DNA of 64,000 nt from contig JARWIR010000002.1 of assembly GCA_029959085.1 (NCBI GenBank), forward strand, positions 40,978,233 through 41,042,232, written 5' to 3'. The DNA comes from Nemophila menziesii. Lineage: Eukaryota > Streptophyta > Magnoliopsida > Boraginales > Hydrophyllaceae. Every line of letters starts with the position of its first letter. Within the stretch, counting starts at the first letter, position 1. This document shows, piece by piece, positions 11,378 to 23,378 of this stretch. Made by a program: the position numbers and the translations under genes. The notes below the pieces were generated by a model, which did not search any database, was not told where the DNA came from, and saw only the letters and a program-made list of their open reading frames with translations.

Positions 11378-12170
11378 TAACTGTATACTAGTGATAAACC
11401 TATTAAATAGAAACATATTAAATATAAACATAAGCGTATATAAGTATAAAATCAAGATTAAATCTAATTGATCATTAATTTTACATATTTACTAAATTAG
11501 AAGAAAATGTTAACATAGATTTGATGGTCAACATTGTATATTCTACATCGGTCCATCTACACAGGTCAAGAATAAGGTCAATGACCATGTCATTTCAATT
11601 TTCCATCAACAATACTAAGTATGATGGTAAGATTTAGTAATTGATCTTGTTGTACAATACATGTTTTTGCTGTATATACTTATTATGTAATACATGAAAG
11701 AAAGTTTGATGTACTTTATTCTTGGTTTTTTAATAGGTCACTATCCCTAATACTACTGGGAGCAAATCTCTTGCTCCGATCTCGCGAACCCAAGTTGGGA
11801 ATAAGCCGTGCTGTGACGATATACAAAGAATGATTGAAAAACCACGTTTCGTCAACAACGGAAATGCAGTTCATGGATGCATGGAGTATCTACCCGGAAT
11901 TACTCCTTTTCCCGCTGATCCATCTACCATTGTTTGTGCGGCTTGTGGTTGTCACCGTAACTTCCAACGTAAGGAAGAGATTCTCCATCCTCCACGCTCG
12001 TGTCGAAATTGTAAATCCACCCGTTGATGGTGAGAAATTATTAATAAATGAAGATATTGTAATCTTCACTGAAAGGAGTGTCCAAATTTTTACATGTAAA
12101 AGAGAGAAAATGAGAAACGTGAAACTAAAACGTCAAGAGAAGAACAAGAATTCATGTTTAGAATATAGAT
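10865..12170 (+). pseudogene. ZF-HD / mini zinc finger (MIF-type) pseudogene, copy 1
   Basis: Exon 1 (10865-10920, MHWHDPHRPPHTFSVPP) ends at donor TATAG|GTAATT. Exon 2 starts after AATAG at 11737 in matching phase and runs into the ZF-HD dimerisation domain: IYKE-stop-LKNH, then GNAVHGCMEYLPG, PADP, CAACGCHRNF. In plants this zinc-binding domain dimerises ZHD transcription factors; MIFs have it without a homeodomain. Lesions: the Cys of the KEC motif is TGA (11829), one G is missing before GNAV, the last His is Gln, and a 2-nt loss precedes the tail. The tail (12029-12170) resembles the charged T/T' tail exon. The domain call is firm; the gene is dead as it stands. Confidence 0.75.
11344..11376. 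repeat. (TA)n microsatellite
   Basis: About 16 TA units in the MIF intron. The matching place in copy 2 (near 38600) lacks it. Confidence 0.95.
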
Positions 12171-12634
12171 TGAGTAATTCAAAAAGCAATTTTATGGTGT
12201 ACTATTATTTTGCAAAGTATTTGTTGCTTTATTATATTAATTTAAATTATGCTAGAACATATGTTGTAAGAACAAACAATAATTGAAGTTTTGGAACAAA
12301 AAAACAATAATTGAAGTAATACCTTTTGATTAGTATTTGATCTTATCCATCGTCTTCTTTACTCATGCTTGATAGAGCTTTTACGCCAGCCATACATGAT
12401 TACTAAATTTCATAAATGGACTGTGGAGATGAGTGAATAATAATATTCACTACCAATAATATAGATCGATTAGCCCTGCCTGGTCGAATGTATATGCACA
12501 TTCAGATGCGCCTTGAAGACTTTAGCAACTAATTATATTGGAATTATTCATCAGTCTCTCTTTGATGTTGTAGAGACGACCAAGGTAATATTATATACCT
12601 TTAGATAAAGTAATATTTTTAAAGTTTTCAACAG

Positions 12635-12792
12635 GTGATTCCCGGTGAGCAATTATTAAGGAATGAAGATATTGATATCCCACTGGAATGACAAAATTCT
12701 TACATAAAAAGAAAAGAGAAAATGAGGAACGTGAAGCCAAATAGTCAAAAAAATAACAAATGGTCGCCGAAGAGGAGAAAGAAACTGTTTAG
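12635..12792 (+). pseudogene. Second copy of the charged tail exon (T copy 1)
   Basis: Starts after CAACAG (12629-12634) as VIPGEQLLRNEDIDIPLE, then hits TGA because of a 4-nt loss relative to 39866-40026. Intact versions are at 18809-18970, 50027-50200 and 60298-60459. Each T block therefore has two tails: one fused to the MIF exon and this separate one. Confidence 0.55.
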
Positions 12793-13055
12793 AACATAGA
12801 TTGAGTAATTCACAAAGCAATTCTATGGTGTACTATTATTATGCAAAGTATTTTTTGCTTTATTATTTTACTTCAGATTTAAATTTAGCAAGAGCTGTGT
12901 AACTTTTATTATTTTTGAAAAGTTACTATATTTATCCTAAACTAGAGGGAACATATGTTGTAAGAACGAATAATAATTGAACAGATACCTTTAATAAGTA
13001 TTTGTTCTTATCCATTTTCTTCGTTTCTCATGTATAGAGCTCTTACACCATTGAG

Positions 13056-13213
13056 AATCAGTCGCAGCTCCATCAGACATAATAGAATGTATACAACATC
13101 TTTTCCAAGAAAAGGGCAGACAAGGAGGTGTTGGCTATGAAAGTTACAACATGACCTCCACCATTACTCAACAACTTGTTCCTTTATTACGCGATTCTCC
13201 TATTAACATTTAA
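13056..13213 (+). pseudogene. C-terminal exon fragment (PSDIIECIQ..QQLVPLL)
   Basis: The plus-strand frame ESVAAPSDIIECIQHLFQ, KGRQGGVGYES, MTSTITQQLVPLL ends at TAA 13211-13213. The copy at 40290-40449 reads the same with few changes and no stop; T' copies (19150-19340, 50385-50570, 60640-60835) are frameshifted. No family recognised. It lies 3' of the tail exon and may belong to the same ancestral gene. Confidence 0.4.
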
Positions 13214-14679
13214 TTTTTTTTTAATCTCCTTACACCTCCTGTGAATAATGTATGAACTTGTATAAAGGCTAAACTTACACAATTTCCTACATTAGCTATT
13301 CATAGATTCCTTTATTAGGTTGTCTTTGATGTATTAATTAATAATAAAGCTTCAAAGAAACCTACCTTAGTTTTTGTTCTAGTTTTAAATTATATAATAG
13401 AGAATCTCAAATCATGTATGTCAGATTTAGGAAATTATTCTGAATTTAATGTAAGTATATAACTTAAAGCTATTTTTATTCACCATTTTATGATGAGTAA
13501 TTAATATAGCTGTTCGAGCATACTAGGTGACAATAAATGAGTAATTCAATATTACTTACAAATAATTTACAAAATATACTTTTGCTAAGAATATAAGCGA
13601 CCTGGTTTACATAATGCAACAAGAGATTATGGTAATCTAGAATAAACATCTTCTTCATGAGTGATGAATCATCCTCTTATTGCTTGTTCAAGTGTCTCCT
13701 TGGTAATTGTCAATTTCGGTGGTCCTACACTTTCACGATCAAGTTTACTTTTTAATAGCAATTTCATAACCAATTGTACATTATATTGACTTAGAGATGG
13801 TCGATTATAAGAATTTCCAAGCATTATACTCTCTCTAGTAGAAACCAATGCTGATGTCATAGTAACCATAATTAGGATTATTGGAGTAGCTTCTCCTTCA
13901 TTCGTTTGAGATATATATTTTGAACCAAAGTTTTTTAAAAACTACAATGGTAAAAACCACTTATTTTATATCATACCCATAAAAATGGGTTTGGACCCGT
14001 GATGGAACTAAGACTTATGGAGGAGTTAGAGTAATAATCAGCCATAGAGAAAAGAGTGGTTGATGTATGAGGTATTGGAGACCAATTTTATCGTTAATAG
14101 GGAACATGTGGCTAGGGTCTTCTTCAAATAGGTTACAAAAAATACTAAAGTATCCTAAACAATTAAAAAATACATAAAGAAATAAAAATAAGTGGCAAAA
14201 AGCATGGACCACCGAGTGACTGAGTAGCGAGTTGCTATGTAACAAGTCAATAAGTATCAACGATATTCATCTCTAGCCAACACAGACTGCCAAAACCAGC
14301 TTTAGGGAGTATTTAATCATAGAGTTTACTGAATATTAGTAATATTCATCTCTGATCACCACCGACATCGCCACATAGCATACTTAGTGATTCAATGAGT
14401 ACGAAAAAGTCACTGGGTATACTCAATAATTCTGCGAGTATAGTCAGAAATTTACTTAGTATGCGAAGTAAATCAGTGAGTATGCTTAGCGAATTCTCAA
14501 AGTATTACCTAAAATACGGTGTATTGACACAAAAATAAAGTAGAAAATTGTACAAATTTTATTTTTATTATATAAAAGAATATTACAGCCATTACTAAAA
14601 AAATCCAAACAAAATATTACAGAAGTTACATTCCTTAAAAAGATATAAAATTCCAATAATACAAAAAAAAACATCTCAC
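13214..14679. other. Block U, copy 1, with minus-strand coding-like pieces
   Basis: The first ~250 bp resemble the start of block P. Two minus-strand frames recur in U copies: 13669-13950 (NVGPKY.SQTNEG, TMTSALVSTRES) and 14015-14260 (hydrophobic, then EEDPSHMFPINDKIGLQYL). Differences among copies are mostly amino-acid changing, with indels, so no constraint is evident and no family is recognised. The rest is AT-rich, with GAGTA/TACTC-rich stretches (14380-14480). Confidence 0.5.
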
Positions 14680-14859
14680 CTGCCATGAACAAACACAAAA
14701 GTTCGTTGAGCTTAGCTTGGACCTTCGAAATTCAGCCTCAGCTGCCATGGAAGTCGAACAAAAGCTCCAAAAAAACTCTGATCTGCTAGTGAAAGTTAGA
14801 TCTACAAGGATCTGGAACCATTTTTCGATGCTGTAAGGCTGAGAACTACGACTTTCCAT
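14680..14859 (-). CDS. Putative first exon of an unidentified minus-strand gene (60 codons)
   Basis: The minus-strand ATG at 14859-14857 opens MESRSSQPYSIEKWFQILVD and runs exactly 60 codons, in phase 0, to a near-perfect donor CAG|GTGAGA (14680/14679). The copy at 56180-56359 appears identical over this stretch. The one at 45941-46121 has a 1-nt insertion and the one near 41911-41941 is cut by the gypsy element. R copies (7150-7225, 50640-50700) start the same way (MENRSSQPYN) but have stops. A CT-rich leader and a W-box cluster lie upstream. No family recognised, and the downstream exons are uncertain. Confidence 0.35.
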
Positions 14860-15939
14860 GGCAGGATCCTTATTACACAATCACAACTCCAGTAGATCCA
14901 TGACAAGAATAAACATAGTCGTCAAAGGGTATGACCCGTCTTGTAGCCACCGCGAAACACCATTTCAGATGGTTGGGGTGGGGTGGAAAGAGGTTAGAGA
15001 GTATAGAGAGTGATTTAAGATAAGTAGGTGAGGAATATGATATATGTGTATTTATTGTGTGATTTAGTATGTATAGTGAGTAAATAACATATGAACATAA
15101 ACTATGTAGTATGAAATAATGTTAATGTTAAATATTATAATTTACCTTTAATAAGAAGATTAGGTTGGATGAGGGTGCTTCGATCTTGAGGGGAGAGGTT
15201 TCAAGACCCGTTGGGTAAAAATATCTAGATAACTAAAATTCTATCAAAACCCGATACGGGTTGATGAAATTCTATAATTATACCATGTACAAACCTTGCA
15301 CCCACGACCCAACTCCTAAAAATCCAGAAATCACTATTCTCGATTGCAACCCACGCTGACCAATATAATCACAAATTAAAATACAAATTAAATAATGATT
15401 ATAGCTAGGTCTATATTCAAATGAGCAAGCACTTATTATCATTTCTTCTAAATTTAGGCCAATACTATTTTTTCTCACTAAAATGAGTAAATGCCCCTGT
15501 TGCCCCCTGTAATTTTTCTGAATCGTCAACTTACCCCATATTTTGTATAAAGTGTAAATTCACCCCTTATTGTTTCAAACGTGTTTGGTTACCCTCTGTG
15601 GACGGATTCCGTCTATTATCTATGTTAAGTAAGCATGCACGACACATATGCTATTATTCAAATTTTTTATTATTATAAATTTTTTAAATCATTAAAAAAT
15701 TTAAAATTTTATTTTTTTGAAAAAAGAATGAAATCGTCTTCTTCACACTCATATTAGAAAAAAAAACTTAAAAGAAATCTCTTAAACTGCCGCCACCACT
15801 TGGAGCCAAGCTCGTCCCATGAGTAAACTGGTGCCCACCCAAAAAAATCTCGCTGAAGTTGACCATTGACTATCAGAATTGACCAACGTTGACTGTTGAA
15901 GTTGATTGACAAGAAACCGTGGTGGTGATAATATACATA
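14860..15939. other. Block R', copy 1: 5' flank of the minus-strand exon
   Basis: Upstream (minus-strand sense) of the 60-codon exon. It contains a CT-rich leader-like stretch (about 14950-15010), a hairpin AACCCG-ATA-CGGGTT (15248-15262) and W-box hexamers at 15859-15894. ORFs at 15278-15529 and 15754-15954 have no known domain. Nearly identical to 56360-57439. Confidence 0.5.
15859..15894. promoter_or_regulatory. W-box cluster about 1 kb upstream of the minus-strand exon
   Basis: TTGACC/TTGACT hexamers at 15859, 15866, 15879 and 15889. WRKY factors bind TTGAC[C/T]. The equivalent stretch has five hexamers in 35472-35520 and 51695-51743. Promoter function is inferred only. Confidence 0.35.
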
Positions 15940-16190
15940 CTCCCTACATCCCAAATATAATGTCCACTTAGCTTTTCACACAGATTAAGAAAACTAATAA
16001 TTACATACACCAATACAAAATTACCCCTGATAAAGTGTCTTAATAATTTAAATATGCACTGAAAGTATAAATTTTAATTTTTTTAATAATGGTAATGATG
16101 GAAAAAGTTGAAAAAAAGTGTCTTGATATTCTAAATGTACAATATTTTCGGTACACCATATTTAGTAAGTGGACATTAGGAGGGATGAAA
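15940..16190. mobile_element. Stowaway-type MITE (R' copy 1)
   Basis: 251 bp between TA dinucleotides. It starts CTCCCTACATCCCAAATATA and ends AAGTGGACATTAGGAGGGATGAAA. Same insertion as in the other R/R' copies. Confidence 0.8.
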
Positions 16191-16218
16191 TAATTGTTTT
16201 GTTCTATTATTTGCTTAG

Positions 16219-16520
16219 CCTAGTTCTAGAATACGTTGTATGGAAGGAGAAGCGCAAGCAATCATATACGCATTAGACATGATGAGACATGAACCACAAG
16301 AGGAGATAACCATCTTCTCTGACAACCTTGAAATAATTCAAGGTATCAAAAATGTGTCAGGTCAAATGGAAGCTTAGACCATGGATTAGTTTGTTTCAAA
16401 AATATTCTGCTACAGTTTAGTCGAGTAGACATTCTAGCAAAAAAAGTTAGGCATTGGGCATCGAGGGAACAAGAGTCATGACAAATGTGTTATGTCAATT
16501 TTCCAGGCTAGAAATAGATT
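16219..16520 (+). pseudogene. RNase H-like fragment (R' copy 1)
   Basis: The first half reads MEGEAQAIIYALDMMRHEPQ, then EEITIFSDNLEIIQGIK with the E and D positions intact. It is then broken by a small deletion near 16360 and in-frame stops (AAGCTTAG, GGATTAG). The ADILAK-equivalent is still visible near 16428. Same lesions as 57719-58020. Confidence 0.6.
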
Positions 16521-16560
16521 AATTCTCTATGTAATTATCTAAAATTTCTTAGACATAAAA

Positions 16561-16889
16561 AAACAAATATGTTGGGCCTAGAATTATTCTAATAAGAAAA
16601 ACCAGGTTATTGTTCCATGGATGGAGGAGGCCTTGTCCAAACAAAAATGGGTTGAGGAGATTTACCCAATAAAAAAGAAAAAATAAAGCTAAATATTTTA
16701 TTAATATATAAAATGAACTCAGTCAACTAGTCATTTTACTGAGCTACCTTAAACACTTAATTATCTTACTTTATATCTACCATCGCTCGACGCAAAATCA
16801 TCAACCCTCCACCTCTGTCAGCTACTCCACGATCTCTCGATTTTCAGAGAGCTAACTCATTCATTATATATGCACTCTTCCGTCAGCTA
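16561..16889. other. Start of block T', copy 1
   Basis: Joins R' directly to T-type sequence without block S. AT-rich leader region with no gene visible before the exon 1 ATG. Confidence 0.5.
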
Positions 16890-17990
16890 ATGAGTCATGA
16901 ACCACACATGCCGCCGCACTCTCCGTCCCTCCTCCTAGGTAATTCTAATTAATAAATCAAATATTTTAGGTAATTCTAATTAATAAATCAAATCATTTTT
17001 AAAAATATGGATTATTTCGCCTAATATAGGGACCTATATTGTAATTATTTTAAAAGAATTTTGTTGTTTTGCATATTATAGGGACTTATTATGTAATTAG
17101 TTCAAAATATAGGGTATTTTGCATTTATAGGGACCTATAATCCCAAAACATAGGGACCTATGATGATATTTTGTAAAATATAGAGATTTGTATGGTAACA
17201 AACTCACACTGCCCCTGACCTTGGTATCCCAACAAAAACTCCCTACTCAGCCCATGTAAGTGACTAATAGTTCTTTTAATTGACTTAAGTTAAGAATAAC
17301 GATACAATATCATCTTCCACTATCTTCACGGAAGAAGGTGAGCTTTCTTAGCAGTGTGTTATACTATTGTTCACATGTGTCATAATTGCATAATATCACC
17401 ATATTAAATAGAAATATAAGCGTCTTTGAGTATAAAATCTAGATTAATAATAATTGGTCATTAATTTTACATATTTACTAAATTAGAAAAAAAAGTCAAC
17501 ATAGATTTGATGATTTCAATATGCACATGCCCATCTACAAAATAGTGACTTATTGTCATGTCAAGAGTAAGGTCAAAATGACCATGTCATTTCAGTTTCC
17601 CATCAACAATAATAAGTATGATGGTAATATTTACTAAGTTTAGCAATCCCCCTTATATATTTATGTGGTCTATTTCTAGTTGAGATTCAATTCTTCTGAT
17701 GCTTTAATCTGTAGTATCACAATCCCTTGGCACTTGATGATGTTCGATATTCAGTTGTAAACAAAGGAGAGAAGTAGAGTGAGGGCGAAATCACTTTCTC
17801 TGGAGATATTATCACCTACTACCTTGAAAGGGCTCCTTCTCTTAAATCTATAATCATTGAAATTCCTGAGGTAAATTACACTAATATTAGTTTTTAAATA
17901 TCTACGCAACCTTATACAAACTAAGAAATTTAAATTAAATTATTCACATATATGTATATTTTTCAGGCATCCGGATTAGAATAGCGTTAA
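16890..17990 (+). pseudogene. T' plus-strand gene remnant, copy 1 (exons 1, B, C)
   Basis: Exon 1 (16890-16938) starts MSHEPHMPPHSPSLLL and ends at donor CTAG|GTAATT; it resembles MIF exon 1. After an intron with TATAGGGACCTATA repeats, exon B (17680-17870, acceptor TTTCTAG, donor GAG|GTAAAT) reads LDDVRYSVVNKGEK, stop, then EITFSGDIITYYLERAPS and ends EIPE. Exon C starts after TTTTTCAG at 17967 and adds ASGLE and a stop, so the protein could end there. There is no ZF-HD domain. I do not recognise the protein. Stops and a shift in exon B make it a pseudogene. Confidence 0.45.
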
Positions 17991-18808
17991 TAGAGACATT
18001 GATGCGGGATCTCCTCTCCATTTGGAATAATAAAGAAAGAACAAAAGACTTGATTGGGTTGTTAAAAAGTGTTTTAGCCATGGAGATTTTCTCCTTGTAA
18101 TAAGCTATAGCTTAACTTATTAACTTCAGATTTATTATACTACTTTGTTATCTGAGACTTTGTTTTTGTTGTATATTTCCCCTTTTGGGATCAGATATTT
18201 CTAATCTTGTCTATATTGACATTTTCTACTTTTTATTTTTATGAATGTAAAATGAATTGATTTATAATGTATAATCAGTGAAAGACCATATACTATAGCT
18301 GCTCCATTCATCTGCAAAGTAGATCATGTCATAAAGCTATTAGAATGGGACAACTATGATATAGTACAAATTTCAATATCTTGAGTACTTGTGTGCCTTC
18401 ATCATGTGGGTAATGGTTGTAATAATAAGGTATATTAGTGAGATATATGTATTAAGGGAAATACTTTGTTGTATATGTACTCAAGGTTACTAGCAAAAAA
18501 GTAATCAGTGTTAATATATAGTGAGTAATAGTTGGTATTGGCCTTCTAATATGCATTTTGTTAGTGATTTGTTAGAATATTACCCTAAAAAGATTGACCT
18601 TATGCACATGTTCCTTAAAGACTTTAGCAACTAATTATCTTGGAATCACATCACGCTCTCTTTGATGTTGTCGACAATCTTAGAGAGAGTGATGAGTAAT
18701 ATTTTTAAAGTTGTCACAAAATTTGATGACTTGGTACACTCTTGTTTGTTTTTTCTTTTTTCATGTACCACCTCGTTGTAAATATTATATATTTAATTTG
18801 TTCAACAG

Positions 18809-18970
18809 GTAAATCTTGGTGAGCAATTATTAAGGAATGAAGAAATTGATATCGCACTTGAAGGAGTGACCAAAATCTTTAATGAAAAGAGAGAAAATGA
18901 GGCACATGAAGCCAAAAAGTCAAAAGAAGAACAAGAAATGGTCACCAAAGAGGAGAAACAAACTGTTTAG
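18809..18970 (+). pseudogene. Charged tail exon, open copy (T' copy 1)
   Basis: Starts after acceptor CAACAG and stays open for 53 codons to TAG: GEQLLRNEEIDIALEGVTKI, then a K/E-rich stretch. Predicted strongly charged and helical. Closely matches 60298-60459 and, with a longer end, 50027-50200. Which upstream exon it splices to is unknown. Confidence 0.4.
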
Positions 18971-19345
18971 AATATAGATTGAGTAACTCACAAAGAAATT
19001 CTATGGTGTGATATTATTTTGCAATGTATTTGTTACTTTATTATTTTACTTCATATTTAAATTTAGCAAGAGTTGTGTAACTTTTATTGTTTTTGAAGTA
19101 GTAACTATAATTATAAGAATCCAGACGGAACATATGTTCTTATCCATTGCGTGATAGAGCTCTTACGCCATTGAGAATCATCCGCAGCTCCATCAGACGT
19201 AATAAAATGTATATGCAAGCAAAAAAGCTCTCAGCTCCTTCATTAACATCTTTTCCCAAATGAAAAAGGGCAGACAAGGTGTAGGCTATGAAAGTTAAAC
19301 CATGACCTCCATTACTCAACAACTTTTTCCTTTATTATCCTATTA
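18971..19345. other. 3' flank of T' with a broken C-terminal fragment
   Basis: Matches 13056-13213 in the region 19150-19340 (PSDVIKCI, GVGYESYTMTS visible in different frames) but with indels. No other feature. Confidence 0.45.
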
Positions 19346-20049
19346 ACATTTAATGTTTTTTTTTTAATTTCCTTACACCTTCTTTAATAATATAGGAAGT
19401 TGTATAAAATCCAACCTTACACAAGTTCCTACATTAGCCATTAAAAAATTCTCCTATTAGATTTTCTTTGATATATTACTTAATAATAATGCTTCAAGGG
19501 AACCCATTTAGGAAATTATTCTGAATTTAATTTTAATATATTACTTAAGGCTATTTCCTTCACCATTTTATGATGTATAATTAACAAGATGTCCGAGCAT
19601 ACTTGGTGACAACAAATTTTTACTTGAGAAGAGAGGTAAAATCTCACTTCAAACTATTCAGATACATATCATACCGACCCTAAGCTTACACTATAACCGA
19701 AAAGACCTTAGGATTATTAATTCATGGTTAAGTAAGAATAAAGCGATTAGGGAGTAACTAAGTATACCATTAGATACTATGATAGGTGAGCATCATATAG
19801 CCACCATACAAACATAATTGAAAGTCAATTTTTCTTTCATTGTAGAACTAATATAATCTTGAACTTATAATGTGTGAGATTGTTTGTATTAGTTCTTAGA
19901 TATTATTACACGAGACTTTTTAGGATAATGCTTTGGGATCATTCATTATTTTCTCTTATTCTTCTTTGATTAGCTGGACTTAGACTCCTAGTTTAGTTCT
20001 TATTTTATCGGGATGACAAAACTTTGAGTTGGCGGGTATTGGTTTTTTT

Positions 20050-20800
20050 TTTGTGATAGAGTAATCGTATCACGAGACATCATTTTAGGGGTATTTAGGA
20101 CGTATTTAAAGGATTTCTCCCTAATATTTGACGTTTTATGATTTCTTATCTCGTTTTGGCTTTTACGTTCTTTTAGAGTTTTTATGTGTTAATTGTCTAC
20201 TAACGTGCATAAGTTAGGTACTTGTTTGATATGATACAATGATACGTGATAAGAATTCTAGAAAACAAGATTCATCCCCAAAGTCACGTCGTTAGAAGAT
20301 AGCTAATAAGGTAAGAGACTTTAACGCCGATCATTCACGTAGATGTAACTCAGAAGAGGTCTCTAGTGGTGTTATTTAGAAGCCTAAGCTACCCAGAAGG
20401 TAGTTAGGAAGAATTCAGAATTTCAACAATTTCATATTTATCAGTTCACCTTTAAACAATAACATAAAGTCAATACTAGCGGGGATTACATGCGAGTTCT
20501 CGACCTATACTTTTCGCATTGTACTCTTAGTTAATTGCATTTTATAGTTTAATTATAATTTAGCTTAATTTCCTTTTTAATTGCATCTTTAGTTCATTAA
20601 TATAAAATCCCAATACATATTTATTATCTTTTATTTATAGTTTCACACCTCATTCTAAAAAACTTACGAAAACACATCAAGAATTAACAATCATTATCCA
20701 TGTGGAGCTTATAACTCTTTATACTTACTATTTATAACTTGCCGACGATATGTACACTTGCAGGTAGTAGCTCTCTTGACGTGCCGATTATTTTATCCAC
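20050..20800 (+). repeat. Diverged solo-LTR-like sequence (P copy 2)
   Basis: Homologous to 710-1457, sharing the GAGACATCATTTTAG and ACACTTGCAG landmarks. A third copy is at about 61538-62287. Confidence 0.35.
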
Positions 20801-21079
20801 CTTGTAGGACTACATATGTCCTCCAGGACTGGTCCATTTAATTGCCGTGGTGGGTGATAAAGTGTCGTGGGTCTATTCTATATATGGGTATTGACCATCA
20901 TCCAAGATATACTCAACAAAGTCAAATAAAATGAAATTAAGAGAAAGAATTATAATTTTCTATGTTCTTCTTTATATGTTTGTTTAGTCTTATCATCGAA
21001 TGATTATTATATACTAATCGAGTTGTAATTCTTAATAAATATTTTATTAATGTACAACAAAAAAGTTAATTAGAACTCC

Positions 21080-21081
<2 letters not shown>

Positions 21082-21122
<41 letters not shown>
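21082..21122. repeat. (TA)n microsatellite, about 20 units
   Basis: In the otherwise ~99% identical third copy of P the run is about 65 bp (62570-62634); in copy 1 it is about 17 bp. Confidence 0.95.
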
Positions 21123-21126
<4 letters not shown>

Positions 21127-23191
21127 ATGTGATTAGTCTAAAAATTAAGATTTTACTTTGAAATTTATAAATGATAAGAGACAGAGGTATGTGTATATTG
21201 GAGAGGCCATGATCCCCCTAAATTTAGAAAATGTAAAATTCCAGCCCTATAATAATTTTTTTTGTAAAGAAATTACTATGAATCATGTTTCCCTTAAATT
21301 TAGTAAACGTAAAATTCTACCCCTATAAATTTTTAAAAAACAATTCACTCTGGTTTCCCTTTTGATATTTATAATATCTAATATCTAATTTTAATTAGCT
21401 TTCAAATATTTAATACTTGATTCATGTATACATTTTTTTTGGATTAAAAATATAAGGTCGTCTTTCTTTTTTTGTTTAACACCGTCTTCCTCGTACGATG
21501 AAAAAATGCATACTTTGAACCTAGTGAACAAGGCCAGTCGTGAAATGTGTCTACACCTCCTCTCGAAGCCACCTTCTTTCGAAGCTACCTCCATCATCGC
21601 CGTATATGAATGTTTATGTTAACCCCCTCTCTCTGTCTCTTTGATATTAAAGTGAATAAAGATAGTGATTTTTTTATTTAGCCGATAATTTACTTAATTA
21701 TAATATATTAATGGAGATGTAACCAACTTCTATCGTGGACATTTTTATAAATAATTATGATAAATCAATTATAGTAACCACAAATCAAAAGTATCTATAT
21801 GTATTGGATTTCGATAGTTTGAAATATACATATACTAGATATTACCCGTGCCTGAAGGCACTGCGAAAAATAAAAACCCGTGTAGGCTTGCATCTTTCTT
21901 TTAATATTTGAATATTCAAACATAGTGATAAGTTCTTGTAGTGTTGCAATATGATTACATAACCCAAATAATTACTTGATAAAGCAGGGGTTGATATTTA
22001 TCTTGTTAAACCACAGATATATTTATCTATCTTACTACAAATAGAGGGATTTGGTTTGATACACTCAATACATCAAAGACATTATGAGAGAGAAAAGGCA
22101 TATGGATGTCATAAAAAAGGTCTTTCTTTTTGCCTGAAGCAATAACAACATATCACGATTTGAGTATTTATTTTAAGCTATATTAAATTATTTGAAGTGT
22201 TGTTAACTCATTACATCTTAACCAAGATACATATAATATATAATCATTTTTAGAACTTAGCACAACGTTTTAGAGATGAATATGTGAAAAAGTCTATGTT
22301 ATAGATGGTATACCCGATCATCAAATTTAGTAACCAGAAAAGTAAATGGGAGCAGAAAATTAAATAAATGTAATTTTTTTCTTAAATAGTCGATCAAGTT
22401 CATCCTCATTGTTATCTAAAGATTATTGACCATTTCCATACTTACTTATAAAAATAATTTGCTGCAGGCAACAACTGATATGATATTCAATTGTAATTGT
22501 AGTTGCAGGTCTATACCTGAATTGTTTAATTTCGGCAATGATTTATTAATTTAATATATCTAATTATATGATTATGGTTTTTTTAATCATAAGGGTAATT
22601 ATTCTATATTTTAATAATTAGTGCTGTAGAAAAAATTTAAGAGTTATATGTGGATGAGATAAAGAATTTGATCGTAGTAGCCCTACTTATATTCCAATGA
22701 GGCAAAAGAGTGTTATTTCATAAACAAAGTAAATATTCTATTTTTGTAATAACTCTTTTGGTCAAGTTTATACACTTCGCAAAGGCAATAAAATATACGC
22801 ATGTTACATTGAATTCAAGAAACAACTTAACATTTTTATAACCGAAAGATATGCCAGCCAATTCTATATAGTATATACCCATGTGTCTGACTAAAATGTA
22901 ATGTCATATGTGTCTTTTAAAGGCCGCCATAGTTTTGAGGTTAACTCATAAACGAAACACCAAAAATATAGAAAAATGATGTTCTTGAAATACTCGCAAG
23001 ATATTTCACTGAAAGTGGCGCCTAAAATAATTGTGGGACCTGTATCAGAAAACTTATCATATTATTATATGAATTACGAAATATGGGACCGACACCTGAA
23101 TAGCAAGATAAGCCGCCATACACATACAATTTCAGAAAGAATATAATACACTAAGGTGCCAAGTATCGAGTCATGATCTAAAAAATGGATA

Positions 23192-23378
23192 TTAATCATC
23201 CAGTAGGTTCGAGTTGACATTTGGCGCAAATTTCACTATTTGTTGTAAAATTTGACTCAACATCTCCAAATACAGCGGACCCACAAAATATAGCATGATA
23301 ATGGCACCAGAAACACACACAATTGTACCTCCAATTTTAGCATGACCTTCTATTGTTAACATATTTGATCTTTGTGTA
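23192..23378 (-). pseudogene. WAT1-like exon, copy 2
   Basis: Same length (187 bp) and splice acceptor (ATGCAG) as 3809-3995. It reads TIEGHAKIGGTIVCVSGA then GPLY and ends at the same stop. Changes such as GQAK to GHAK touch the conserved motif. The frame just upstream of the acceptor differs between copies, which supports the intron boundary. Confidence 0.5.

Noticed and set aside
13669..13869. Minus-strand ORF ending LEQAIRG as a gene
   Set aside because: The frame is altered by an indel in U copies 2 and 3; kept only as a coding-like piece of block U.
14015..14260. Hydrophobic minus-strand ORF in block U (also 41212-41484, 55486-55764) as a membrane protein gene
   Set aside because: Copies differ mostly by amino-acid changes and indels, splice sites are not convincing and no family matches.
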